Source: CBCPMX01 sp965120355 (GTDB lineage: Bacteria > Bacillota > Clostridia > Oscillospirales > Oscillospiraceae). Taken from it: DNA of 64,000 bases. Every line of letters begins with the position of its first letter. The first letter of the stretch is position 1. The stretch covers positions 6,034 through 70,033 of the forward strand of contig CBCPMX010000099.1 of the NCBI GenBank assembly GCA_965120355.1, written 5' to 3'. The position numbers were made by a program, and so were the translations under genes. Shown in pieces: positions 25,302-34,215 of the stretch. Under the pieces are notes generated by a model. That model was not told the DNA's origin. It saw only the letters and a list, made by a program, of their open reading frames with translations, and searched no databases.

Positions 25302-27062
25302 TTACTGTTTCCGCAGCTGTTCCACCAGGGCTTTGTCCGGCGTGACATAGATGGTGCGGTAGGTGTAGTAGACTACCATGCCGGGCTTGGCGCCGGCGGG
25401 CTTTTTCACATATTTGACCTGCGTATAGTCCACGGGGACGTTTTCGCTCTCCCGCGCCTGGGAGTACCAGGCGGCCAGTTTGGCGGCTTCGGCAATGGTC
25501 TGCTGATCCGGCTCCTGCCCCTGGCAGGCGACGATGACGTGGCTGCCGTGGATCTTCTGGGTGTGAAGCCACAGGTCATATTTCATGGCCATCTTTGTGG
25601 TCAGCTGGTCGTTCTGCCGGTTGTTGCGGCCCACGTAGATGGGCAGCCCCGTGGACGAGACAAACTCCAGGGGCCGTGCAGCCTGCTGTTTCGCCCGCTT
25701 CTGCTTTCCCTTTTCTCGAATATAGCCGCCGTCCACCAGCTCCTGCCGGATGTCCTGAATGTCCCGGTCACCCTCGGCGCGGGAGAGTGCGTCCAGAACA
25801 CTGTCCAGATATTCCAGCTCCATCTCGCCCTTGTTGATCTGCTCGGTCAGGTATTTTTCGGCGTTTTTCAGTTTCTGATAGTCTTTGTAGTATTTTGCCG
25901 CATTCTGCTGGGGGGACAGCAGCGGAGACAGAGGGATATCGATCTCCTGCATGTCCGGGTCGTAGAAATCCACGGCCCGCAGGCTGGACTGGCCTTTTGT
26001 AATGTTGTGGAGATTGGCTGTCACAATGTCTCCCAGCTGGCGTTGGCGCTCTCGGGAGGCGGAGGCGGCCAGCTCCCGGCGCTGGTTCTGAAGCTTGCGC
26101 GCCGTGCGGTTGCGCAGATTGGAAACGGATTTGGTGATGGCCTGGCTCTTCTGCCGTACCCGTTCGGTGCGGTCGCGTTCGGCGTAGTAGGCGTCTAGCA
26201 GGGCGGAAAAGGTTTCATAGGTGCGGCAGGTCCTGTATCCGCCGTACTGGGTGATAGGCAGGAAGGTAAAGTCCTTAGGGGTATCCCCTTGAAAGAGCAT
26301 GACCGGCGTGAAACTGCCTTGGCGAACAGATGCAAAGAATGCTGCCAGACCGCCGGCAAAGGCGGCGCGCTGGCCAGCGTCCAGTGCGCCCAGATCTGCG
26401 TCCTGGTCCCCCAGCAGTTGGACGGCCAATTCCCGGCAGGTCAGGGGAGACAAACCCAAAAACGTGTCCATCAGCCAGCTATCGGCCCGCTTTTGACCGC
26501 TTTGTTCCTCCAGCAGGGTGGCAAGCTGCTCCGGCGTGGTTTCCAGCGGATTCTGCTTGTCCTGGGAAGGGGGCAGGTGATAGAACAGGCCCGGCAAAAC
26601 CTGACGCTTTTCGCTCATTTCGTAGTCCACACGGCGCAGACAGTCAATGATGCGCCCGTCGGGGCCGCAGAGGATCAGATTAGAGTTACGGCCCATGATC
26701 TCCAAAATCAGTTTTTTCTTTACCGGCTCGCCCATTTCGTCGGTACAGTCCAGCTCCAGTTCCAGACACCGCTCCATGGGCGGCTGGGTAATGGCGGCGA
26801 TGCGTCCGCCCACCAGGTGCTTGCGCAGCAACATGCAGAACATGGGCGGGGTGGCCGGATTTTCAAAGTTTTCGTTGGTGAAATGGATCCGGGGCGCGTT
26901 GGGGCTGGCGCAAAGCACCAGCCGCCGGTTGGCGTCCCGGGAACGCAGCTGCAGCACCGCCGTGTCCCGGCTGGGCAGATAGATCTTGTCCACCTTGGCG
27001 CCCACGGCCTGACTTTGCAGTTCTGCCGTGACAGCGCGCAAAAATACAGCGTCAAATGGCAT
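25302..27062 (-). CDS. rqcH: RqcH/NFACT ribosome quality-control protein
   Basis: A 586-residue NFACT protein (older name: fibronectin-binding protein). In bacteria RqcH binds stalled 50S subunits and adds C-terminal alanine tails to nascent chains. Visible in order: NFACT-N domain (residues 1-150, with RRLVLCASPNAPRIHFTNE and LRRVDYEMSEKRQVLPG), a helix-hairpin-helix and long coiled coil (about 280-440), and NFACT-R (GLPIYVGRNNRQNDQLTTKMA, DLWLHTQKIHGSHVIV). Length is typical. Its start overlaps mrnC by 11 bases. Confidence 0.93.
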   Translation of the reverse strand: MPFDAVFLRAVTAELQSQAVGAKVDKIYLPSRDTAVLQLRSRDANRRLVLCASPNAPRIHFTNENFENPATPPMFCMLLRKHLVGGRIAAITQPPMERCLELELDCTDEMGEPVKKKLILEIMGRNSNLILCGPDGRIIDCLRRVDYEMSEKRQVLPGLFYHLPPSQDKQNPLETTPEQLATLLEEQSGQKRADSWLMDTFLGLSPLTCRELAVQLLGDQDADLGALDAGQRAAFAGGLAAFFASVRQGSFTPVMLFQGDTPKDFTFLPITQYGGYRTCRTYETFSALLDAYYAERDRTERVRQKSQAITKSVSNLRNRTARKLQNQRRELAASASRERQRQLGDIVTANLHNITKGQSSLRAVDFYDPDMQEIDIPLSPLLSPQQNAAKYYKDYQKLKNAEKYLTEQINKGEMELEYLDSVLDALSRAEGDRDIQDIRQELVDGGYIREKGKQKRAKQQAARPLEFVSSTGLPIYVGRNNRQNDQLTTKMAMKYDLWLHTQKIHGSHVIVACQGQEPDQQTIAEAAKLAAWYSQARESENVPVDYTQVKYVKKPAGAKPGMVVYYTYRTIYVTPDKALVEQLRKQ

Positions 27063-27468
27063 CGGTTTCCTCCATCAAATAGCAAAACAATTGATTGATC
27101 CGTTCCCGGCGTCCCAGCAGATACAGCGCGCCAAACAGCGCCTCCAGGCCGGTTGCCTTGGCGTACTGTTCGTGGGTGGCGTTTTTGGGAATGGTGTGGC
27201 GTGCATGGGCGTTGCGGCCGCGGCGGTAAATGGCCTGTTCTTCTTGCGTGAGAAGAGGCAGCAGTTTGTCCACAACGTCTGCCTGGGCCGGGGCGCTGAC
27301 ATAACGAACTGTGGCGCGGTGCAGGCTTCCGGAAGTCAGCTTGCCATGGCAGCACAGCCAGGTCCGGACCAGCAGCTCAAATACGCCGTCGCCCACATGG
27401 GCCAGACCCAGGGCGCTGATGGCGCCTACAGCCTGTGGGTCCATGGCCGGAGAGAAGTAGTTCTCCAA
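27052..27468 (-). CDS. mrnC: Mini-ribonuclease 3
   Basis: A 138-residue RNase III-like enzyme without the double-stranded RNA-binding domain; homologues mature 23S rRNA. The signature GLAHVGDGVFELLVRTWL lies at residues about 21-38 with the catalytic Asp, and the second acidic motif is KATGLEALFGALYLLGRRERI. I place the start at TTG 27468, 9 bases after AAGGAG, which gives the family N-terminus LENYFSPAMDP. First gene of the unit with rqcH. Confidence 0.9.
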   Translation of the reverse strand: MENYFSPAMDPQAVGAISALGLAHVGDGVFELLVRTWLCCHGKLTSGSLHRATVRYVSAPAQADVVDKLLPLLTQEEQAIYRRGRNAHARHTIPKNATHEQYAKATGLEALFGALYLLGRRERINQLFCYLMEETDAI

Positions 27469-27651
27469 ATTCAGACCGCTCCTTCCTGTGAAAACAGATT
27501 TGATCTCAGACAGTATACACGATTTTTTCTGAATTTGCATCAAAAATCTATTTTTGTGCAGATGAACGCCGGTTGGACTGCCCGAAACAGGGCGAATGCG
27601 GGCGAAATCAGTTTTTTTTCATAAAATCCTGTCTGAAGGGCAATTGAATGA

Positions 27652-27680
27652 TTGACAAAACGATTACAATCTGTTACAAT
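27652..27680 (+). promoter_or_regulatory. Sigma-A promoter of the CHAP-SLH gene
   Basis: TTGACA (27652-27657) and TACAAT (27675-27680), 17-base spacer. Because these lie inside the upstream part of the reading frame, they rule out starts before about 27687. Confidence 0.85.
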
Positions 27681-27711
27681 GACGAAAACAACCTGGAAAG
27701 GATTGATTCCA

Positions 27712-28926
27712 TTGCTTTTTCGACGGATCCTTGCATTGGTGCTGTGTGTGACGTTGTTGTCCGCCGGCGTGGTTGCAATGGCTTCTGAGCGCGAAGAGAT
27801 CGTTGCTTCGGAGTATGTTGCCATTGACGGAGCCTACTGTGTAGTTGACTCTCTCTACGGTGTAGAGGCCATTTACAGCAGCAATACAAGCTATTTTCAG
27901 TGTTGGGAATATGTCACGCGTTTTTATCAGGCCGTCTTTGGGATTTCCGTAGGTTATGACGGCGGCAAATTGCCGGTCAGCGGCAACAGTGCATACTGGT
28001 TCGAGACTGCCGAAACGCCCCGGCCCGGTGATATTGCCTTTGCCAGCGCTGAGCGGCGCGGCAGCTACAACCATTGGGCTATCGTCAAGTCCTATGACGC
28101 CGAGACAGGTACCATCACCCTCATTGAGCAGAATTACAAATGGAATGGCGCGGCTGAGGTCAACCGGACCCTTACATATCCGTCTTCTTATTATGAGGTC
28201 TATACGCTGTGCAGCGCGGACGGCCCTGTGGAGCCCATCATTGATGTGACGCAGTACGCGGACGATGATACTACGCCGTTCCTCAACGCTGCGACGCTGA
28301 TGCTGCTCAGTGCTGCCGAGCAGGAGATTACCATTTCCGGTGAATATTCCGACTATGTGCTGCCCTATGCCAAGCAGGCGGTTTCCATGGGCATGAACAT
28401 CCAGACGGAGGGCTACACGGAGGAAATCGACGCAGAGACATTCTGTGATTTGATTTTGGAAATGTTGGACGCCAGCGGCTATGATCTGCATTATGTGGAT
28501 GCGCCTCCGGAAGATGAGACCAGCAGCTTGGCGATTGCCTATGCCATGGGAATCGTGGACAGCGATCTGCAGGCCGGCACGCTGATCAGCCGGGAACAGG
28601 CAGCCGCCATTATGCAGCGGTTGGTCAACTACTTGGGCGTCACCGTCAGCTACGATTTGACGGAGGTGTCTGCATTTGTGGACTATGCAGACATCAGTGC
28701 CTGGGCTGTGGGCGCCATTGCACAGATGATGGAAATGGAAATTATGGACGGCAGCACATTGTACGGACAAAATACGTTCCAGCCCGCTGTGGTCATGACC
28801 TATGAGCAGGCGCTGACCATGGTCATGCGGCTGTACAATTACATTCCTGATGTGATTGTCAGTTCTTGTGGCTGCGGAAGCGGCGTCCCCTGTGCCGGAG
28901 AGTATCGACACGATCCTTCCAACTGA
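27712..28926 (+). CDS. Secreted CHAP-domain cysteine peptidase/amidase with SLH-like repeats
   Basis: A 404-residue exported protein. I start at TTG 27712, which follows AAAGGA by 9 bases and gives a clean signal peptide (LFRRILALVLCVTLLSAGVVAMA, cleaved near residue 24). A CHAP domain at about 55-150 has Cys64 in YFQCWEYVTRFYQ and His121 in SYNHWAIVKSY, the catalytic pair of peptidoglycan amidases or endopeptidases. Residues about 210-395 form degenerate surface-layer homology repeats, suggesting wall anchoring. The C-terminus ends in an unusual Cys-rich SSCGCGSGVPC segment. Confidence 0.83.
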   Translation: MLFRRILALVLCVTLLSAGVVAMASEREEIVASEYVAIDGAYCVVDSLYGVEAIYSSNTSYFQCWEYVTRFYQAVFGISVGYDGGKLPVSGNSAYWFETAETPRPGDIAFASAERRGSYNHWAIVKSYDAETGTITLIEQNYKWNGAAEVNRTLTYPSSYYEVYTLCSADGPVEPIIDVTQYADDDTTPFLNAATLMLLSAAEQEITISGEYSDYVLPYAKQAVSMGMNIQTEGYTEEIDAETFCDLILEMLDASGYDLHYVDAPPEDETSSLAIAYAMGIVDSDLQAGTLISREQAAAIMQRLVNYLGVTVSYDLTEVSAFVDYADISAWAVGAIAQMMEMEIMDGSTLYGQNTFQPAVVMTYEQALTMVMRLYNYIPDVIVSSCGCGSGVPCAGEYRHDPSN

Positions 28927-29127
28927 ATAATTTTGCAGTGTATCACAGGCGCACCGCTGGACGTTTCCCCTCCGCGGCGCGTCTGTTCTTTATTACGTGC
29001 GATATTTTCAAGGAAATGGGAATCCAGCAGCGGCAGCCGGAACCGTTTCTGTGGGCTTCTACTCCCTTCGGGCGCGGAAACAACAAAAAAAATCTGCGCA
29101 GAAGCGGGAATTTTGGGGCTTTCACGG

Positions 29128-29156
29128 TTGACTTTTGGACAAAACAGGTATAAAAT
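29128..29156 (+). promoter_or_regulatory. Promoter of guaB
   Basis: TTGACT (29128-29133) and TAAAAT (29151-29156), 17-base spacer. The rest of the gap between the CHAP gene and guaB shows no gene or clear terminator. Confidence 0.7.
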
Positions 29157-29200
29157 GCACTTCAACTATAGATACTGATGTAACAGGAGGAAGATCGAAC

Positions 29201-30703
29201 ATGGCTTACTTTTTCAGCGAACCGTCCCGTACCTTCAGCGAATATCTTCTGGTGCCCGGGTATTCCAGCGCCGAATGCACGCCGGCCAATGTCAGCCTAA
29301 AAACGCCTCTGATGAAATTCCGCAAGGGCGAGGAGCCGGCCCTGTCCATGAATATCCCCATGGTCAGCGCCATTATGCAGGCTGTCTCCGACGATAAGCT
29401 GGCCATTGCCCTGGCGAAGGAAGGCGGCGTTGCCTTCATTTATGGCTCCCAGAGCATTGAGAGTCAGGCCGCCATGGTGGCCCGCGTCAAGAGTCATAAG
29501 GCCGGCTTTGTGGTCAGTGATTCCAACATCTGCCCCGATGCCACGCTCAATGACATATTGGCCCTGAAGGAAAAGACCGGGCACTCTACCGTGGCTGTGA
29601 CCGATGACGGCACCAACAACGGCAAATTGGTGGGCATCGTTGCCAGCCGGGACTACCGGGTCAGCCGCATGAGCGGAGAAGAATTGGTGCGGGACTTCAT
29701 GACACCCATTGAAAAGCTGGTCACTGCACCGGCCAGCACGACGCTGAAAGAAGCCAATGACATCATCTGGGACAACAAGATCAACTCCCTGCCCATTCTG
29801 GACGACGAGGGCCGTCTGCTGTATATGGTCTTCCGTAAAGATTATGATGCCCACAAGGCCAGCCCTCTGGAGCTGCTGGATGCCAGCAAACGCTATGTGG
29901 TCGGCGCTGGCATCAATACCCGTGACTATGCCGAACGGGTGCCTGCGCTCATTGAGGCGGGCGTGGACGTGCTGTGCATTGATTCTTCCGAAGGATTTAC
30001 AGAGTGGCAGAAGATCACCATTCAGTGGATCCGCGAGCATTACGGCGACAGCGTGAAGGTGGGCGCTGGCAATGTGGTGGACGGAGAGGGGTTCCGCTTC
30101 TTGGCCGAATGCGGCGCAGACTTCGTCAAGGTGGGCATTGGCGGCGGATCCATTTGCATCACCCGGGAGCAAAAGGGCATTGGCCGCGGTCAGGCCACGG
30201 CCCTCATTGATGTGTGCGCGGAGCGGAACAAGTACTTTGAAGAGACGGGCATCTATGTGCCGGTCTGTTCTGACGGCGGTACCGTCCACGATTATCATGT
30301 GACCCTGGCGCTGGCCATGGGCGCGGACTTTTTGATGCTGGGCCGCTACTTTGCCCGGTTTGACGAATCACCCTCCAACAAGGTTCGCATCAATGGCAGT
30401 TATATGAAGGAATATTGGGGCGAAGGCTCCGCCCGTGCCCGCAACTGGCAGCGGTACGACTTGGGCGGCGACAAGAAACTGTCCTTTGAAGAGGGCGTGG
30501 ATTCTTATGTGCCCTACGCCGGCAGTCTGAAGGACAATGTGGCCATGACCCTCAATAAGGTTCGCTCCACGATGTGTAACTGCGGCGCGCTGACCATTCC
30601 GGAGCTGCAGCAGAAGGCCAAGCTGACATTGGTTTCCGCCACGTCTATCGTTGAAGGCGGCGCCCATGACGTGATCCCCAAAGAGAACTCCACCATGCAG
30701 TGA
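29201..30703 (+). CDS. guaB: IMP dehydrogenase
   Basis: Oxidises IMP to XMP with NAD, the first step to GMP. The 500-residue chain has the catalytic loop [22 protein letters not shown] (Cys near residue 319), a CBS pair inserted at about 95-210 ([40 protein letters not shown]) and the flap [31 protein letters not shown] strong CAGGAGGAAG ribosome binding site sets the start at ATG 29201. A terminator follows at 30741. Confidence 0.94.
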   Translation: MAYFFSEPSRTFSEYLLVPGYSSAECTPANVSLKTPLMKFRKGEEPALSMNIPMVSAIMQAVSDDKLAIALAKEGGVAFIYGSQSIESQAAMVARVKSHKAGFVVSDSNICPDATLNDILALKEKTGHSTVAVTDDGTNNGKLVGIVASRDYRVSRMSGEELVRDFMTPIEKLVTAPASTTLKEANDIIWDNKINSLPILDDEGRLLYMVFRKDYDAHKASPLELLDASKRYVVGAGINTRDYAERVPALIEAGVDVLCIDSSEGFTEWQKITIQWIREHYGDSVKVGAGNVVDGEGFRFLAECGADFVKVGIGGGSICITREQKGIGRGQATALIDVCAERNKYFEETGIYVPVCSDGGTVHDYHVTLALAMGADFLMLGRYFARFDESPSNKVRINGSYMKEYWGEGSARARNWQRYDLGGDKKLSFEEGVDSYVPYAGSLKDNVAMTLNKVRSTMCNCGALTIPELQQKAKLTLVSATSIVEGGAHDVIPKENSTMQ

Positions 30704-30740
30704 GGCATGCCTTTTGAATATCTGAGACGCTGAAGTACAA

Positions 30741-30780
30741 ACCGCCCGCCCAGAATTTTCTGCGGCGGGCGGTATTGCTT
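30741..30780 (+). terminator. Terminator after guaB
   Basis: ACCGCCCGCC (30741-30750) pairs with GGCGGGCGGT (30764-30773), then ATTGCTT. Weak T-tract. Confidence 0.6.
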
Positions 30781-30816
30781 GCTGAAATCTGCATGAGAGC
30801 CAGTCAGACGGGCGTG

Positions 30817-31320
30817 TCAGCGTGGGATGCGTGTAAAGAAGTGGTCTCCGCTTACATGGTGGATGTACGCGCCGTTGTGCAGCTGAACCCGTAAAGAGGG
30901 CAGATTCTCCCGCAGGACGGACAAATACAATTCCTCCTCGGGGACAAGCGCCCAAGCTTTTTCGATGGTCAGCCGCAGGCCCTCAGAGGCGTAACCATTG
31001 CCGCGGCAGTCTGGACGGATGCTGTAGCCAATGTGGCCTGCGCCGTTGGCCAGTGCCGGAGTGAGCCGGTGGCGCACCCGGAATAGACCGACGGCCTGGT
31101 TGTCCGCCCACAGAAAGAACGTTGTTTCCGGCACATAGCCCTCGGGCAGGGCAAGCCCTTGAGCGGCCTGTATATAGCCTGGCAGAATCTCCTGTTCAAA
31201 TTCCGTCAGGGAGCACCCGGACGCGGGATTTATAAACCCGTTTTCCTCCTTGGGAAGACAGGTGACGAGGGCATATTGCGGAAGGAGGTCTTGAAAATTG
31301 GCTTCTTTCAGAGACAGCAT
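30817..31320 (-). CDS. GNAT family N-acetyltransferase
   Basis: A 167-residue acetyltransferase. The core shows FFLWADNQAVGLFRVRHRL (beta-3/beta-4), then IGYSIRPDCRGNGYASEGLRLTIEKA, which contains the acetyl-CoA loop RxxGxG/A, then LSVLRENLPSLRVQLHNGA. This is the family annotated as a general acetyltransferase acting on small amines or protein N-termini; the substrate is unknown. I start at ATG 31320, which follows GGAGG; an in-frame ATG 21 bases upstream has no such site. Last gene of a minus-strand group with the YbaK gene. Confidence 0.87.
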   Translation of the reverse strand: MLSLKEANFQDLLPQYALVTCLPKEENGFINPASGCSLTEFEQEILPGYIQAAQGLALPEGYVPETTFFLWADNQAVGLFRVRHRLTPALANGAGHIGYSIRPDCRGNGYASEGLRLTIEKAWALVPEEELYLSVLRENLPSLRVQLHNGAYIHHVSGDHFFTRIPR

Positions 31321-31345
31321 GACGGGCCTCCTGAGGTGCATGGTA

Positions 31346-31825
31346 TCACGATTCTTCTCGCCAACCCTTGCAGACGTCTACCCATTGGGCGTTGCCGGAG
31401 AAACGGGCCAGTTCGTCAAGGGTCAGAGCAATGGCGCTGTTGGCGCTGCCGCAGGCGGGATAAACCGTCTCAAATCGCCGCAGGGACTCGTCAAGATAGA
31501 TCTGCACGCCGGGGTTGACCCCGAAGGGGCACACGCCGCCCACGGCGTGGCCGGTGAGCGCTTCCACCTGGTCGGCGGGGAGCATTTTCGCTTTGGTATG
31601 GAACTGCGCCTTGAATCGGGTGTTGTCCACCTTTGCGTCACCGGCAGCAACCACCAGAATGCAGTCTTCCCCCACCAGAAAAGACAGCGTTTTTGCAATG
31701 CGGGCCGGCTCGCAGCCGACGGCTGCCGCGGCCAATTCTACAGTGGCGCTGGAAACAGGGAACTCCAGAATGCGCGCATCGGCGTCAAATTGCTTTAAAT
31801 AGGTACGAACCTTTTCAATGGACAT
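31346..31825 (-). CDS. YbaK/EbsC family aminoacyl-tRNA deacylase
   Basis: A 159-residue INS-type editing domain protein, as in Cys-tRNA(Pro) deacylase. The pattern KVRTYLKQFDADARILEFPVSSATVELAAAAVGCEPARIAKTLSFLV covers residues 5-51, and GHAVGGVCPFGVNPGVQIYLDESL carries the conserved GxxPFG loop. These proteins clear mischarged tRNA. AGGAG fixes the start at 31825. Confidence 0.9.
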   Translation of the reverse strand: MSIEKVRTYLKQFDADARILEFPVSSATVELAAAAVGCEPARIAKTLSFLVGEDCILVVAAGDAKVDNTRFKAQFHTKAKMLPADQVEALTGHAVGGVCPFGVNPGVQIYLDESLRRFETVYPACGSANSAIALTLDELARFSGNAQWVDVCKGWREES

Positions 31826-31853
31826 GACAGAACTCCTACTCATCATAAATTTT

Positions 31854-31881
31854 GCACCCGTCCGCCGCAGCAGACGGGTGC
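31854..31881 (-). terminator. Inverted repeat after aroF
   Basis: GCACCCGTC pairs with GACGGGTGC between aroF and the YbaK gene. There is no T-run on the minus strand, so termination would be partial at best. Confidence 0.4.
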
Positions 31882-31929
31882 GGATGTTTCGACTATTTTA
31901 GCACAGAGGCTGCGAAAGCGCAAGCTTTC

Positions 31930-32946
31930 TTACAGTTCCCGGCCCATGAGCTGTGCCAGGGGACGCAGCTTGTTCATAAGGGTGTCAAACTGGGCCGGGG
32001 TGATGGACTGCGCTCCGTCGCACAGGGCGTGGGCCGGGTCGTTGTGGACCTCGATGATCAGTCCATCCGCCCCGGCGGCCACGGCGGCCAGGGCCATGTT
32101 TTCCACCATCCAGGCCTTGCCGCAGGCGTGGGACGGATCCACTACCACCGGCAGATGGCTCAGTTGTTTGACAGCCAGCACGGCTGACAGATCCAGGGTG
32201 TTGCGGGTGAAGGTCTCGAAGGTGCGGATACCGCGCTCACAGAGAATCACGTTGTCATTGCCGCCGGCCATGATGTATTCGGCAGACATGAGCCACTCCT
32301 CAATGGTGGAACTGAGGCCCCGCTTGAGCAGGATGGGTTTGCGCAGCTTGCCCAGCTGCTTCAGAAGATCGAAGTTCTGCATATTCCGTGCGCCAACCTG
32401 GATGACATCGACGCACATTTCAAACATCTCGATATTGTCTGTGGACATGATCTCCGTCACAATGGGCAGCCCCGTGGCCTCCCGGGCTTTCTGGAGCAGC
32501 CGGATACCCTCATGGCCCATGCCCTGGAAGGAGTAGGGGGAAGTGCGGGGCTTGTACGCGCCGCCGCGCATGGCCGTAGCTCCGCTGGCAGCCACCTGTT
32601 GGGCGACGCCAATGATTTGGCTTTCGCTCTCCACAGAGCAGGGGCCGGCAATGATGCAGAGTTTTTTTCCGCCGGCTGTGCGGCCGCCGCCCAGGTCAAT
32701 GACCGTGTCGTCGGGATGGTATTTCCGGTTGGCTTTTTTGAAGGGCTCCGAGACCCGCATGACCTTTTCTACGCCTTCCTGAAGGGCCAGTTTTTCTTCG
32801 TTGATCTTGGCGGGATTGCCCTCTGCGCCGAGGATGGTGGTTTCCGTACCTTTGGAAACCATGACTTTTACGCCGCCTTCTTCCATGGTTTTAATGGCAG
32901 CTTCCAGCTGCTCCGGGGTGTGATCCCGTTTCATGACAACAACCAT
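31930..32946 (-). CDS. aroF: 3-deoxy-7-phosphoheptulonate (DAHP) synthase, AroF/Thermotoga type
   Basis: Joins phosphoenolpyruvate and erythrose 4-phosphate, the entry step to aromatic amino acids. The 338-residue chain has an N-terminal ferredoxin-like regulatory domain (residues 1-70, VVVMKRDHTPEQLEAAIKTMEEGG) that in homologues binds tyrosine or phenylalanine, and a barrel with IIAGPCSVESESQI, GGAYKPRTSPYSFQG, LLKRGLSSTIEEWLMSAEYI and LPVVVDPSHACGKAWMV. AAGGAG precedes the ATG. It is preceded by a leader-peptide attenuator, so both transcription and, probably, activity respond to aromatic amino acids. Confidence 0.95.
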   Translation of the reverse strand: MVVVMKRDHTPEQLEAAIKTMEEGGVKVMVSKGTETTILGAEGNPAKINEEKLALQEGVEKVMRVSEPFKKANRKYHPDDTVIDLGGGRTAGGKKLCIIAGPCSVESESQIIGVAQQVAASGATAMRGGAYKPRTSPYSFQGMGHEGIRLLQKAREATGLPIVTEIMSTDNIEMFEMCVDVIQVGARNMQNFDLLKQLGKLRKPILLKRGLSSTIEEWLMSAEYIMAGGNDNVILCERGIRTFETFTRNTLDLSAVLAVKQLSHLPVVVDPSHACGKAWMVENMALAAVAAGADGLIIEVHNDPAHALCDGAQSITPAQFDTLMNKLRPLAQLMGREL

Positions 32947-32970
32947 TGTGTCAAACTCCTTTCAGATTAC

Positions 32971-32999
32971 AAAAAAAGCCGCGTGCCGGCGGCACGCGG
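32971..32999 (-). terminator. Intrinsic terminator of the aroF attenuator
   Basis: On the minus strand CCGCGTGCC (32999-32991), loop GCC, GGCACGCGG (32987-32979) and seven T residues (32977-32971) form a strong terminator between promoter and aroF. Its 3' arm can instead pair with CGTGACGG at 33035-33028 (antiterminator, 7 of 8 pairs). Confidence 0.88.
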
Positions 33000-33030
33000 T
33001 ACACAGTTTAGATGGGCTGCGTCGGGTCCG

Positions 33031-33111
33031 TCACGGCATGTCAAATGGCTTCTGCCAAGTATAGCAGAAGCTAAAATAGCAATACCCATTGTGACGGACA
33101 GTATGCAACAT
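33031..33111 (-). CDS. aroF leader peptide, aromatic-rich (transcription attenuator)
   Basis: A 26-codon reading frame in the aroF leader. It has a ribosome binding site (GAAGGA, 6-7 bases before the ATG at 33111) and encodes YCYFSFCYTW at residues 10-19 plus Phe23: three Tyr, three Phe and one Trp. The stop codon at 33033-33031 lies inside GTGACGG (33034-33028), which can pair either with CCGTCAC (33097-33091, codons 5-7) or with the terminator 3' arm. A second hairpin, GCTTCTGC (33071-33064) with GCAGAAGC (33055-33048), lies within the coding region. This is the logic of trp/phe-type attenuation: stalling on aromatic codons frees GTGACGG to block the terminator. Confidence 0.88.
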   Translation of the reverse strand: MLHTVRHNGYCYFSFCYTWQKPFDMP

Positions 33112-33142
33112 TGCGCATCCTTCTCTCTGAGAAACTACAGGT

Positions 33143-33171
33143 ACTTTAACACACAAAGGCGTTAAAGTCAA
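33143..33171 (-). promoter_or_regulatory. Promoter of the aroF leader transcript
   Basis: On the minus strand TTGACT (33171-33166) and TAAAGT (33148-33143) with a 17-base spacer; transcription would begin near 33136, 25 bases before the leader ATG. Confidence 0.75.
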
Positions 33172-33254
33172 GGGGGAAATTGCGGCATTCCCGATTTTTT
33201 TCTTTACCGATTTGCGCGGGTGTGCTACCATGGGACGGAAAGGTGGGAGGCGGT

Positions 33255-34112
33255 ATGAAATTCGGCATGACGGTCCTGGGCGTGGGGGCGGCGTTCTTTT
33301 TCCTGTGGATACTGGCTCTGCGCTGCCGCCGGGGGCACCGGCTGTGGCCGGAGCTGCGCCGCTGGCGCTATGCCCACAGAGGGCTGCATGACGGTGCAGC
33401 GGGCATTCCGGAAAACTCTTTGGCTGCATTTCGCCGCGCTGTGGAAGGAGGCTACGGTGCGGAGCTGGACGTGCATCTGACAAAGGACGGCAGGCTGGCT
33501 GTGGTTCATGACGACAGTTTGCAGCGCATGTGCGGTGCAAATTTGCGGGTCAGCCAATCCACGGCGGCGGAGCTGGAAGCGCTTCGGCTGGCAGGGACCA
33601 GCGAGCGTATTCCATTTCTGGAAGAGGTGCTGCCTCTGTTTGCGGGCCGTGCCCCGCTGATTGTGGAGCTGAAGGTGGACGGGCACAACGCGGCGGCGTT
33701 GTGCCGAGCGGCCACAGAGCTGTTGGACCAATCTGCGGTGACGTATTGTGTGGAGTCCTTTCATCCGCTTGCGGTCCGGTGGCTGAAGCGCCACCGTCCA
33801 GACATCTGCCGGGGACAGTTGAGCCAGAATTTTCTGCGGGAGCGGAGCGGTCTCCACTGGGCAGCGGCTTGGGGGATCACCAACCTGCTGACCAATTTCC
33901 TGACCCAGCCTGACTTCGTTGCCTTCCGTTACGAGCACCGGGATACTCTGGCGGTTCGTCTCTGCCGCCGGGTCTGGGGGCCGGGGATGGCCTTCTGGAC
34001 GCTGCGGAGCATGGAAGACGTGGCGCAGTGCGAACGGGAAGGGGCGATCCCCATTTTTGAAAAAGAAGCGGACCAGCAGTCCCGGACTGCCGTGGTAGGC
34101 GCGGTCCAATAA
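33255..34112 (+). CDS. Membrane-anchored glycerophosphodiester phosphodiesterase
   Basis: A 285-residue GDPD-domain protein that would cleave glycerophosphodiesters to glycerol 3-phosphate and an alcohol. An N-terminal helix (residues 4-22, GMTVLGVGAAFFFLWILAL) anchors it. The catalytic residues appear as YAHRGLHDG (His of HR), IPENSLAAF and AELDVHLTKDGRLAVVHDDSL (Glu, Asp, His). The family C-terminus (FWTLRSMEDVAQCEREGAIPIFEK) is present. GGGAGG 4 bases before the ATG at 33255 supports this start. Confidence 0.9.
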   Translation: MKFGMTVLGVGAAFFFLWILALRCRRGHRLWPELRRWRYAHRGLHDGAAGIPENSLAAFRRAVEGGYGAELDVHLTKDGRLAVVHDDSLQRMCGANLRVSQSTAAELEALRLAGTSERIPFLEEVLPLFAGRAPLIVELKVDGHNAAALCRAATELLDQSAVTYCVESFHPLAVRWLKRHRPDICRGQLSQNFLRERSGLHWAAAWGITNLLTNFLTQPDFVAFRYEHRDTLAVRLCRRVWGPGMAFWTLRSMEDVAQCEREGAIPIFEKEADQQSRTAVVGAVQ

Positions 34113-34215
34113 GCCTACCGTTCTATATTTCAATTTGAAAAAACTCTCGTTCGCAGTTTGTGCCGGGTTCACTGAGGGATGCCAATTGCCGGCCAAATAG
34201 ATTGTGACGCACGGC

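Noticed and set aside
27652..27711. Extended start of the CHAP-SLH protein at TTG 27652 or ATG 27679
   Set aside because: These codons lie inside the -35 and -10 boxes of the promoter; the signal peptide and ribosome binding site fit TTG 27712.
32965..33171. T-box riboswitch upstream of aroF
   Set aside because: ACCGCG occurs next to the terminator as in T-boxes, but the TGGN bulge that binds tRNA CCA is missing, no stem I is seen, and the leader is too short. The aromatic leader peptide explains the region better.
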